The position numbers and the translations under genes were made by a program. From Symbiodinium natans (Eukaryota; Sar; Dinophyceae; Suessiales; Symbiodiniaceae): a stretch of 64,000 bases of DNA. The notes below the pieces were generated by a model that was given only the letters and a program-made list of their open reading frames with translations, had not been told where the DNA came from and did no database searches. The stretch's first letter is position 1, and the number at the start of each line of letters is the position of its first letter. The stretch spans positions 358,010 to 422,009 of the forward strand of contig CAJNDS010000480.1 of assembly GCA_905221605.1 (NCBI GenBank), read 5' to 3'. Below are positions 55,963-64,000 of this stretch, piece by piece.

Positions 55963-56949
55963 CCCTAAACCCTAAACCCTAAACCCTAAACCCTTACCCT
56001 AAACCCTAAACCCTAAACCCTAAACCCTAAACCCTAAACCCTAAACCTGTAGCAGAGCCTCCAAGATGAATGCAGCAATGTGGGCTTGAAGTCGGCCCGA
56101 ATCCCCCGGAAACTCAGCAACTTCTAAAAGAGCTAGGGTTTAGGGTTTAGGGTTTAGGGTTTAGGGTTTCGGGTTTAGGGTTTAGGGTTTAGGGTTTAGG
56201 GTTCCGGTACTTTGAGAGCAACAAGCCTGGCATAGGGAATTTCATAAGGGATCGAGTTGTGGGTTCATGGTCCCCCTGAACCCCTTGTAGAATTTTCCGT
56301 ATCCCCTCAGTACCCTTGTTAACAGAGTCTAGGGTTTAGGGTTTAGGGTTTAGGTTTCAGGGTTCAGGGTTCAAGGTTTAGATAACATACATAAACGCCC
56401 ATATCTGGAGGCTGGAAGGGTATATAGGCTTTTCAAGGTCCTAGGTCCTCGGGGTTTCCCAAAGAGACATGGGGAAGAAAAGCTTCGCACAATTGGCGGT
56501 TTAGGGTTTAGGGTTTAGGGTTAGGGTTAGGGTTAGGGTTAACTAAACAGCTTGCTCTGGCCTTCGCAAGTCAGCTGTAAACCGTGAATCCCCAGGCACC
56601 TAGACAAGCAAACTCTGCAGAACCCTAAATCAATCTTGCCCTAATCCCTAAACCTCAAACCCTAAGCCCTCAACCAGCACGAGCCGCCCTAGTTTTTAAC
56701 TATATGAACCGAAGCTTGAGTTTGTGGTTTCAGGTTCTTGCAGACAATAGTTGAACTTCAACTTTAAACCGTTTTTGGGTTTCCTCATTTGGCCCTTGCG
56801 TATTATAAAGTTAAGCCTTGCTTTATACCTTGGCTCAAAGGAAGGAGTGGGGTCTGGGGTTTAGGGTTGACGGGTTTGCTGGCGCAGGGTTATGTCACAA
56901 CTAGGGCGGCCCTCCTGGTAGATCTCCACATCCAGAAGGAAGGGCGGAA

Positions 56950-57003
56950 AAGGCAAGAAGGGTGACGCGAACGCCACCAAAGAGCGCGGCCCTGAGACCC
57001 GCT
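56950..57003 (+). CDS. Internal exon, Gly/Lys-rich
   Basis: Reads KGGKGKKGDANATKERGPET and can end at a consensus donor GTAAGAG (from 57004). The acceptor is one of several AG in ATCCAGAAGG. An alternative Arg-rich frame is open. Confidence 0.4.
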
Positions 57004-57694
57004 GTAAGAGGAACGTAGGGTTCAGGTAGGGTTTAGGGTTTAGTGTTTAGGGTTTAGGGTTTAGGGCCTAGGGTTTAGGGTTTAGGATCTAGGGTTTAGG
57101 GTTTAGGGTGTAGGGTTAGGGGATGCCCTGACTGTTGTTCCCCTGATCAGTGTAACCCCCCTCCCCCCCTCCCGCAGCGCCCCTGGCACCCACATAGTGT
57201 GGTGGGCCGCGGAGGGGGAGGGGGCGCGGGGCGGTGAGGGAGCTTCGGCCGAGATTTGGGGTTGTGGTTCCGGAGTCTAGTTGCAGATTTCCAACTATCC
57301 GCATGACCCAACAATCTTAACACCATTCCAGGGGACCACATCAGTTTGACCCTGCCGAATAATGTGGGAAAAAGCTTCCCAAGCCCTGTCTCCCTCCCTC
57401 CCTCCCTCCCTCTCTCCTTCTCTCGCTCCCTCCCTTGAAGCATCTGGGCACCCCTGCTCCGCACATTGTGCGTGTGTGTGTGTCCCAAGCACGCAAAGTC
57501 GTTCCCAGTGGCAGATGCCGAAGTGGTAGTTTGGTCCCCACCCCTCAAAAAGTTCCCGGTTCAAGACTGTTGCTGCAAGAAGGGGGCCCGTGCCAAAGTA
57601 CACGTTCGACCTCGGTCATGGTTTCGGGTTGCGTAGATATTGCAAGTACCGTAAATCCTAAACCCTAGACCCTAAACCCTATAGGTATATGCGT

Positions 57695-58390
57695 AGTGAG
57701 CTGCAGCCCTTAAGGCGCCTTGCCAGCGTGCGTCCTTACCCTGCGTCCTTACCCGACCGCACACTCTACTCGTGAGTGTTTGGGGTGGGCAAGGGGTGGG
57801 CACATTATATTGACCAGGTATAAGGTCTTTCAGAGGTTATGACGCCCAAACTCACGCTTGCTGCGTGACTTCGAGGAAGGTGGCCGGGACTCAAGAAGCT
57901 TGCAGCTGCAGGGCCTGGTGATGGAGCATTCTTGGGGGTTGTCGGGAACTGGGGGGCTGCCTGGACCAAAGGCAGGAGATGCTATGGAGATGCTATGGGG
58001 GTGGTCTGGACTCTGGGGCGGCTTGGCCATAGGTGGTGTCACTTAGGTTGCTTGGTGGTTGCTGGTCTTGTGCGGCACGGGGACGGGGCATGCTAGGGCT
58101 GTGGGCGGCGCAAGAGGCGTGGCAGCTACAGCAGCGTGCTATTAACAGGGATGGCTGGGCGCCTAACAGTCGGTGCGGTGGCTCAAGCCCGACGGCCGAC
58201 AGGTTGGGGGGAGCTGCAGCAGGGAAGCACTCCATCCCTGCGTGTTGGAGTGGGGGGAGTGCGAAGTGAGCTGCAGCCCTTAAGGCGCCTTGCCAGCGTG
58301 CGTCCTTGCCCCACAGCACACTCTGCTCGTGAGTGTTGGGCCGGGCAAGAGGTGGGCACATTATATTGACCAGGTATAAGGTCTTTCAGA
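57695..58390. mobile_element. Pair of about 130-bp direct repeats around 430 bp (possible TRIM-like element)
   Basis: AGTGAGCTGCAGCCCTTAAG to TAAGGTCTTTCAGA occurs at 57695-57834 and 58265-58390, highly similar apart from a 14-base internal duplication in the left copy. The 430 bp between have open frames on both strands, but none is convincing. It could be a terminal-repeat element in miniature or a segmental duplication. No clear target duplication is seen. Confidence 0.6.
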
Positions 58391-58602
58391 CCCTAAACCG
58401 GTGGTTCCTGGACCTTATAACTGAGATTATAAGTTCAACAGCCTTCGCCCTACCTGGGCACTTAAAGAACGAATCTTAAGCACCCCTTGTCCGGGCCTTC
58501 GCACTTAGATCCCCAAACCCTAATCCCTAAACCCTAAATCCTAAGCTCCAAACCTAAACCCTAAACCCCAAAACCCTAAACCCTAAACCCTTGTCTTTCT
58601 AG

Positions 58603-58690
58603 AGGGGGCTCCAAGGTGGGACGCCTCCACAGAAGAAGGCGACCCTGAGGAGTTTTCCACCGACGGAAATGCCAAAGGCTTGGGGAGACA
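58603..58690 (+). CDS. Internal exon of an unidentified gene
   Basis: Follows GTCTTTCTAG and reads APRWDASTEEGDPEEFSTDG, then NAKGLGRQ, ending in phase 2 at GTACGTAGGG. A C block precedes and a G block follows. Confidence 0.5.
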
Positions 58691-59056
58691 GTACGTAGGG
58701 TGTAGGGTTTAGGGTTTAGGTTTAAGGGTTTAGGGTTTAGGGTTAAGGGTTTCGGGTTTAGGGTTTAGGGTTAAGGGTTTCGGGTTTAGGGTTTAGAGTT
58801 TTAGGTACTATAGGGTTTAGGGTTTAGGGTTTAGGGCCTAGGTTTTGGGATTTAGGGTTTAAGGTTTAGAATTTCGGCGGTGTAGGAGGCTTAGGGGGCT
58901 TAGGGGGTTTAGGGGTTTGAGGGATGAAGCGGTTCAGGGGTACTGAAGGTTGGAATCCAATGCCTTGGTCATATTCATCGACACTCTGTTCTCAGCCCTA
59001 AACCGTAAACCCTATAAACCCTAAACCGAGCACTCCCTCTCTCTTAAGGACACATA

Positions 59057-59197
59057 CTTGGAGGTTCATGGTACTTAGTAACCCAAGTACAACTGTACTT
59101 TTTAACCCAATTCTGGCCCTATTCGGGTACTTAAGGGGCGTACAAGTGGGCTATAACTACACTTGTAATTGGGTGATAAGTACCCTGAACCTCCAAG
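59057..59197. mobile_element. CTTGGAGGTTCA-family inverted-repeat element
   Basis: CTTGGAGGTTCATGGTACTT and AAGTACCCTGAACCTCCAAG are near-perfect inverted ends of a 141-bp unit. The AG at its right end directly precedes an exon-like frame. Sister copies are at 28840-29059 and 61348-61504; single ends are at about 36323-36343 and 60519. Confidence 0.8.
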
Positions 59198-59375
59198 CAC
59201 CAATGTCGCTCCCTACATTCCCGCCGTCCCTGCAGACCCTGCATACATGGGAATGACCTTGCTGTCTCCGAGGCTCATCTTTGAGACTTGTACTCCCAAC
59301 ATGGGCCAACAGCCCCCCCAATGTTTCTACGTTGTATCATCCCATCTACACCCATACTCACAGCGTGAACAATAG
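59198..59375 (+). CDS. C-terminal exon after an inverted-repeat intron
   Basis: Starts right after CCTCCAAG and reads NVAPYIPAVPADPAYMGMTL, then LSPRLIFETCTPN, and later ends at TAG. Proline-rich. It starts in phase 2. The function is unknown. Confidence 0.45.
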
Positions 59376-59558
59376 TCGCGTTTGCTCACACCAGGATGGG
59401 CTAAATTATGCCCCATGAGCCCCTGAACATGGCCCTTCATAGGGTTGATTATGGGGAAAAATAAGGCTTAGTAGCCCATCCTGCGGCAACACTACTGCTA
59501 TACACGCTCTGCTTACAGCTTCCTTGCCTTGCCGTCATCCTATTTTGTGGGGGTCGAC

Positions 59559-59667
59559 ACCCTAAACCCTAAACCCTAAACCCTAAACCCTAAACCCTAA
59601 ACCCTAAACCCTAAACCCTAAACCCTAAACCCTAGCTTTAGGGTTTAGGGTTTAGGGTTTAGGGTTG
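59559..59667. repeat. Head-to-head telomere repeat palindrome
   Basis: A C block of about ten units meets a G block of four units at CCCTAGCTTTAGGG (59631-59644) with no spacer. A similar junction is at 23060-23100. Confidence 0.9.
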
Positions 59668-59775
59668 TTTGTTCGTCCCGGGGCTGTTTCAACAGTAGCA
59701 AGGGTGGAGGGGGGTGGGGGGGTCACCTGGCTTCGCTTCGGTCTGGGTATCGGGCGGTCGTTCACCCTGGCACAG

Positions 59776-59899
59776 GCAAAGGCAAGAATGGCAAAGGGAA
59801 GGATGGCAAAGGGACAGGGAAGGAGGGCAAAGGCAAAGACGGAAAGGATGGCAAGGGCAAAGGCGGCAAGAAGGGAAAAGGACCGACCGTCTGGATCCC
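59776..59899 (+). CDS. Gly/Lys/Asp repeat exon
   Basis: Follows GGCACAG and encodes about nine short units of the type GKGKDGKDGKGKGGKKGKG, then PTVWIP, ending in phase 2 at a consensus donor GTAAGTTG. The purine-rich repeat DNA GGCAAAGGCAAG shows expansion by slippage. It probably encodes a flexible basic linker. Confidence 0.55.
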
Positions 59900-60185
59900 G
59901 TAAGTTGTGTTCATAACTCTAGTTAGGACCCTAAAGCTATATTGAAGCAGGGTTTATTTGACTAGTCTTGGTGAGTGTATATAAGGTGTTTTTTTCATAT
60001 TAAATGAGTGTGTATAGCGGGTGTCCTTTTGGGGATACAAGGAACATAAGCCCTGCTTCACATAGGTCCCCCCCCCCCCCCCTCCCAGACCCCAATTTTC
60101 CCGGAACCCTCAGCCCTTAAGTCTAACCCCTCTGCCCTCAGTCTACTTGAAGGCTGATGGGTACTGTGGGCACTTGTGAGTAGAA

Positions 60186-60335
60186 GCCCTAACTTCCTAA
60201 AACCCTAAAACCCTAAATTCCTAAAACCCTAAAACCCTAAATTCCTAAAACCCTAAAACCCTAAAACCCTAAGACCCTAAAGCCCTAAAACCCTAAAACC
60301 CTAAAACCCTAGAACCCTAGAACCCTAGACACTAA
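60186..60335. repeat. CCCTAAAA eight-base variant array
   Basis: Units of CCTAAAAC and CCTAAATT alternate, clearly derived from the heptamer by one extra A. No exon is seen here. Confidence 0.8.
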
Positions 60336-61003
60336 AATCCTAGGGCGGGGGAGGCCGGGGGGGGAGGGGCACTAGAGGGTTCGTGGGTACTGATGTGCCA
60401 GGGTTAAGGTTTCTAGTGTTTGTAGGGTGTAGAGGGTTACCTGAGTGTTCCTGGCTACTTCCAAGTCCGCTTAAGAATTTAGGGCCAGGGTTGGGAGAAT
60501 GGGGGGGGGGGGGGGGCCCTTGAAGGTTCATGGCTACTTATAATAAGCAGCAAGGAGGGCACGTGCAATTAGAGCTCCATGTTTAATGCAGACTTCGCCC
60601 TGCTTAGAATTGCCCATGAATTTCAACCTGACCTGCCGTACAGACTTTAGCAGTCCAGCAGGTAAAACTTCAGGGCGCAAGGAGTACATCGTGTCATCCC
60701 TGGAGAACCTCGAGAGTTCACCACATGAGCTGAGATCATGAACCATGAAGTTACTCGGGGGCAGCCTCTGGGCTGCTTGAAATCTAAACCCCTGACCCTT
60801 AGACGCTGAGACTTCGGGCTCTTTCTGAGGACTTTCTCTTACAGAGCTCCGAAACTGAAGGGTTTTTTTTGGGGGGGGATGCAAGGCCGCCCCACAACAC
60901 CCCTAAACCCTAAATCCTAAACCCTAAACCCTAAACCCTAAACCCTAAACCCTAAGCCCTTATGAGCCCCCCCCAGAAAAATCAACACTCCACTATGCCG
61001 CAG
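60336..61003. other. Gene-free; G run and a single CTTGAAGGTTCA end
   Basis: A G homopolymer lies at about 60502-60516, then an isolated element end at 60519. The minus-strand frame 60534-60884 has no recognised domain and is not called. Confidence 0.35.
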
Positions 61004-61069
61004 GACCCGGCAAGGGACTGCCCAGTCCTGAAGAGGTGGAGAGGCTTCGGCTTTCGTCTTCAAGCAGGG
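61004..61069 (+). CDS. Internal exon of an unidentified gene
   Basis: Follows ATGCCGCAG and reads PGKGLPSPEEVERLRLSSSS, ending in phase 1 at GTTAGGG. Phase 1 at both ends. Confidence 0.5.
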
Positions 61070-61347
61070 GTTAGGGTTCAGGGTTCAGGGTTTAGTGTTT
61101 AGGGTTTAGGTTTAGGCCTTAGGGTTTAGGCTATGTAGGGCGGTACTAGCCTAAGTAATCGTGATGAACAACATGTAGCCCCATATATACGCGGCCCAAT
61201 GCCCAGTGGAGGTTCACATGCCCCTGCATAAGGGTGCAGACCAACCCTTTCTGGGCTTTTGGGTTCAGGATCAGGCCCAACAGCGCCCAACCGAGGTTGG
61301 CAGCAGGCTTGTATGTACCGTTTTGTAGCATTCTGAGTAGCTTGGTA

Positions 61348-61504
61348 CTTGGAGGTTCAGGGTCGAGGGTTTAGGGTTCAGGTTTCAGGGTACTTAGAAC
61401 CCCAAGTATAACTGCACTTATCAGCCCCCTAAGTCCCCTAAGTCCTTGAAGTAGGCTATCAGTGGGTGTATGATTGGGGTTGTAAGTACCCATGAACCTC
61501 CAAG
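61348..61504. mobile_element. CTTGGAGGTTCA-family inverted-repeat element
   Basis: CTTGGAGGTTCAGGG (left) and CCCATGAACCTCCAAG (right), 157 bp. The left arm contains two degraded TTTAGGG units. Confidence 0.75.
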
Positions 61505-61879
61505 TAGGCCCTTGGCAGATTTGACACGTTCCCTTTCGGGGTTTAAGAGGATCATATGTCAGGGATGTTGTTTTTTGTTCAGAGGGTTTTGAGGGGCCAT
61601 CCCATATGTAGGTATTTATACGTACCTTCTACAAGTAGCTGAAGCGATTATACGTCCCTGAACTTGCCACTCCTAGCACCGTACATGCTTCACATACCCC
61701 CGCGCCTTCAAGTGGCCTTCAAATTACTTGGAAGCCCTTCTGACTTAGTAAGTAGGGTTCGGAAGGCGGGGTGTGGGGATTTTAAGAGGGTTTCTAGTAG
61801 GGATACTAAGTAGACTTACTAAGTCAAAAGAGTTTCAAAGTACACGGCACGGGGACCATTTCTTACCCTAAACCCCAAG

Positions 61880-62035
61880 CCATAAGCCCTATAAGCCCTA
61901 TAAGCCCTATAAGCCCTTTAAGCCCTAAGCCCTATAAGCCCTTTAAGCCCTATAAGCCCTATAAGCCCTATAAGCCCTATAAGCCCTAGACCAGCCCTAT
62001 AAGCCCTATAAGCCCTAGACCAGCCCTAGACCAGC
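61880..62035. repeat. CCCTATAAG nine-base variant array
   Basis: About fourteen units of TATAAGCCC with a few TTTAAGCCC and AGACCAGCCC variants. It stands where a C block would be expected, just before an exon. Confidence 0.85.
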
Positions 62036-62050
62036 CCGAGACCCTCGCAG

Positions 62051-62146
62051 TCGAAGCTCCCTGTCGGGAGTTGCAGGCTCGTTGGCGAAGCCATGGAGCA
62101 GCCAGATGAGATCTTCGAAGATGCACTCCGCGAGGCCGGGGCTTGA
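62051..62146 (+). CDS. C-terminal exon of an unidentified gene
   Basis: Follows CCTCGCAG and reads LPVGSCRLVGEAMEQPDEIF, then EDALREAGA and TGA, followed at once by a G block. Acidic and helical; other AG choices inside would shorten it. Confidence 0.55.
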   Translation, partial: SKLPVGSCRLVGEAMEQPDEIFEDALREAGA

Positions 62147-63172
62147 GGGTTTAGGGTTTAGGGTTTAGGGTTTAGGGCTTGAGGGTTTAGGGTTTAGGGT
62201 TTAGGGTTGAGGGTTTAAGGGTTTAGGGTTTAGGGCTTGAGGGTTGAGGGTTTAGGGTTTACGGGCTTGGGGTATAGCTCTAATGGTTCTTAGTAGGGAA
62301 TGAGGGATTAGGCACCCGATCTGATCCCCTATATGAAGTAGGGTTGACAGTTGATAGATAGATATATATATATATACTACAGACACACCAATATCAAAAA
62401 TGAACCTTATATACACTCACCCTAAACCCTAATCCCTAAACCCTAAACCATATATAAACCCTGTTCCCTAAACCCTAAACCCTAAACCCTAAACCCTAAA
62501 CCAAAAAAGTACAGGCAGTATATGTTGGTGTGCTTTGGGGCCCGTGTCGGAAGTCGAGCTCCTGGCTTGCCGTTTGGGGTTTAGGGTTTAGGGTTTAGGG
62601 TTTAGGGTTAGGGTTCAGGGTTCAGGGTTCAGGGTCATCGAAGCCGGCTCGGGGGCCGTATGAGCTCCATCCTGTGTTTGTCCCTTACTCTGTCTGAACC
62701 CTAAGCCCTCAACCCTCCTCCTGAACCCCAAACCCCCCGAACCCTAAACGCTGAACCCCACAATCCTCAGTTGAAGTCTTAGTTCATGGTTGCTGCTTGC
62801 CACGTCGAGGACTCCAGAGGCTTCTACTACGAAGCGTTTGGCAGGGTTCAGGATATTCGCGGATTTTAAGAAGTTCGTCGTGGAGTCTGTATCCCTAAAC
62901 CCCACCCTAAGCCCCGTAGCCTGAACCCTACAGTAAAGCGCGTTGAGGCTGCATGGAATCGAGCTCCCTGATGTTCATAGCCCTCGGCCCGGAAAACCTT
63001 GGGCTCTCAACCCTGACCCCCCGAAACCCTCGTGCCCTCAAAAAAAACTCGAGTAAAAACCCGTAGCCCCAAACCTTGGAAGGTCTACCCTAAACCCTAA
63101 ACCCTAAACCCTAAACCCTGAACCCTAAACCCTAAACCCTAAACGCTATGGTTATATAGTTGACAGTCCCAG

Positions 63173-63299
63173 GGTTGGGTTCCGGGAGCCCGACGATTTC
63201 CCTCCCCTACCCACGGAACTGGGGCGGAGGCTTTGCAAGAACGCCGGCGCGCCGGTGTCCCCAGCATCTCAAAGGGATGGACATACGGAGGTTCCCTTG
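63173..63299 (+). CDS. Internal exon of an unidentified gene
   Basis: Follows GTCCCAG and reads GFREPDDFPPLPTELGRRLC, then KNAGAPVSPASQRDGHTEVP, ending in phase 0 at GTTAAGGG. A second frame is also open. Confidence 0.45.
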
Positions 63300-63362
63300 G
63301 TTAAGGGAGGGAGGGGGGGGAGGTTTCGGGGTTTAGGGCTTAGAGTTTAGGCATTAGGGTTT

Positions 63363-63372
63363 TGGCTGGGGG

Positions 63373-63453
<81 letters not shown>

Positions 63454-63466
63454 GTGGGGGGGGGGG
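63363..63466. repeat. Poly-G tract of about 100 bases
   Basis: Nearly pure G with four interruptions. It is prone to sequencing and assembly error and able to form quadruplexes. Confidence 0.9.
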
Positions 63467-63801
63467 GGAGAGATCGAGGGTCGGAGCCTGAACAGTCTTA
63501 CTTTGGAAGCCCCCAACCCTTAAGCCCGGTAGGGCCTACATGATTTTCAGAGGCCACAGCGCAGCGCGTTTCAGGGTTAGAGTTCTAGAGTTTGAGGGGA
63601 TTCAGAATTTTGGGGGGGTTTGTGGCTTCAGACTTGGGGGGGTTGAGTGAGGTTGAGGGTTTAGGGGGTTAGGGCAAATCCGCGGGGAGGCCAAGTAGAG
63701 TCCATGGCATCGCGACCTGAGCTTTTGGTACTCATCACGACGAATGTCTGCTTCTGACTCGGGGACTGTCAACATGATGATCCCTTTTTGGGGATAAATA
63801 T

Positions 63802-63913
63802 TAGGTGCCGTATTATAATAGGGATCCAAAAAGGGGACAATAATTTTGACAACCACCTAGGTGCCGTATTATAATAGGGATCCAAAAAGGGGACAATAAT
63901 TTTGACAACCACC
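63802..63913. repeat. Perfect tandem duplication, 56-bp unit
   Basis: TAGGTGCCGTATTATAATAG starts copies at 63802 and 63858. Upstream, ATCCCTTTTTGGGGAT partly inverts the GGATCCAAAAAGGGGAC inside the unit, so it may be an element end. Confidence 0.9.
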
Positions 63914-64000
63914 CTTATGGATTATGGTAGGAGGTAGTTCGCACTCAACCTACCCATCTTCATAGCCGGGCAGCCCCAAAATGAAGGGCATGCAGGCTAT

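Larger units (their letters stand above)
21959..63146. repeat. Dense field of telomere-heptamer blocks in alternating orientation
   Basis: More than one hundred blocks, mostly 30-200 bp, of CCCTAAA (C) or TTTAGGG (G). The largest C blocks are about 21959-22136, 22369-22457, 25314-25448, 30907-30985, 36359-36530, 39110-39240, 42556-42649, 48396-48535, 52668-52810, 54521-54712 and 55843-56047. The largest G blocks are about 22552-22633, 24774-24870, 25551-25614, 29427-29531, 30522-30646, 31331-31516, 39355-39478, 42001-42100, 47071-47176, 49245-49323, 52913-52993, 55265-55347, 57031-57118 and 58699-58880. Orientation flips repeatedly, so this is not a telomere. Exon-like DNA usually lies between a C block on its left and a G block on its right. 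Borders are approximate. Confidence 0.95.

Noticed and set aside
57116-57603. Minus-strand frames of 62-133 codons
   Set aside because: They run through CT microsatellite and GC-rich simple sequence with several frames open at once; no exon signals.
21959-63146. A true chromosome end
   Set aside because: Blocks alternate in orientation, are separated by exon-like DNA and inverted-repeat elements, and are not at the window edge.
21959-63146. CRISPR array
   Set aside because: Repeats are uninterrupted heptamers without regular unique spacers, and the genome is eukaryotic.
1-64000. Dinoflagellate spliced-leader relics, tRNA or rRNA genes
   Set aside because: I looked for the spliced-leader core ending TTTTGGCTCAAG and for RNA gene hallmarks and found no convincing match by eye.

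Overview
The window looks like nuclear DNA of a dinoflagellate, probably a photosynthetic symbiodiniacean or a close relative. The evidence is: many short GC-rich exons with GT, GC and other non-consensus donors and AG|G acceptors; RCC1-like tandem repeats and NHL-propeller proteins of the kind abundant in these genomes; plant-type telomere repeats (TTTAGGG/CCCTAAA); short inverted-repeat intron-forming elements; and a trans-acyltransferase-style polyketide initiation protein. There are no operons, no ribosome-binding sites and no CRISPR array. I recognised no tRNA, rRNA or spliced-leader gene. Gene models are read by eye from exon coding potential, splice signals and phase, without transcripts.

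Two regions differ sharply. Region A (1 to about 21.9 kb) has almost no telomere repeat. It holds the end of a multi-exon gene at the left edge, a two-exon 3' gene end (4152-4500), a complete four-exon gene of 120 residues (5709-6367), a beta-rich orphan protein (7218-7772), a polyketide starter protein with methyltransferase, GNAT-like and two carrier-protein domains (about 8347-12055), a partly resolved helical multi-exon gene (15417-16918), the first exon of a ubiquitin-like protein (18216-18385), an NHL beta-propeller exon (19273-20364) with a decayed copy behind it, then a 100-base N gap and three RCC1-like units.

Region B (21.96 to about 63.2 kb) is packed with more than one hundred blocks of telomere heptamer that flip strand repeatedly. 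This does not look like a chromosome end. Short stretches with clear coding potential lie between a CCCTAAA block on the left and a TTTAGGG block on the right, and in several places neighbouring stretches join in frame when the intervening DNA is removed at AG and GT. The telomere repeats therefore seem to sit at the two ends of introns as inverted repeats. In-phase chains include a two-exon 107-residue gene (25886-26551), a two-exon gene end (29355-30009), a three-exon gene end (35393-36990) and a CCCH zinc-finger gene (44854-45888). Some telomere blocks are flanked by 13-19 bp direct duplications, which suggests that they were inserted. Separate families of short terminal-inverted-repeat elements also act as introns. 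One family occurs in both regions, which suggests that both belong to one genome despite the gap.
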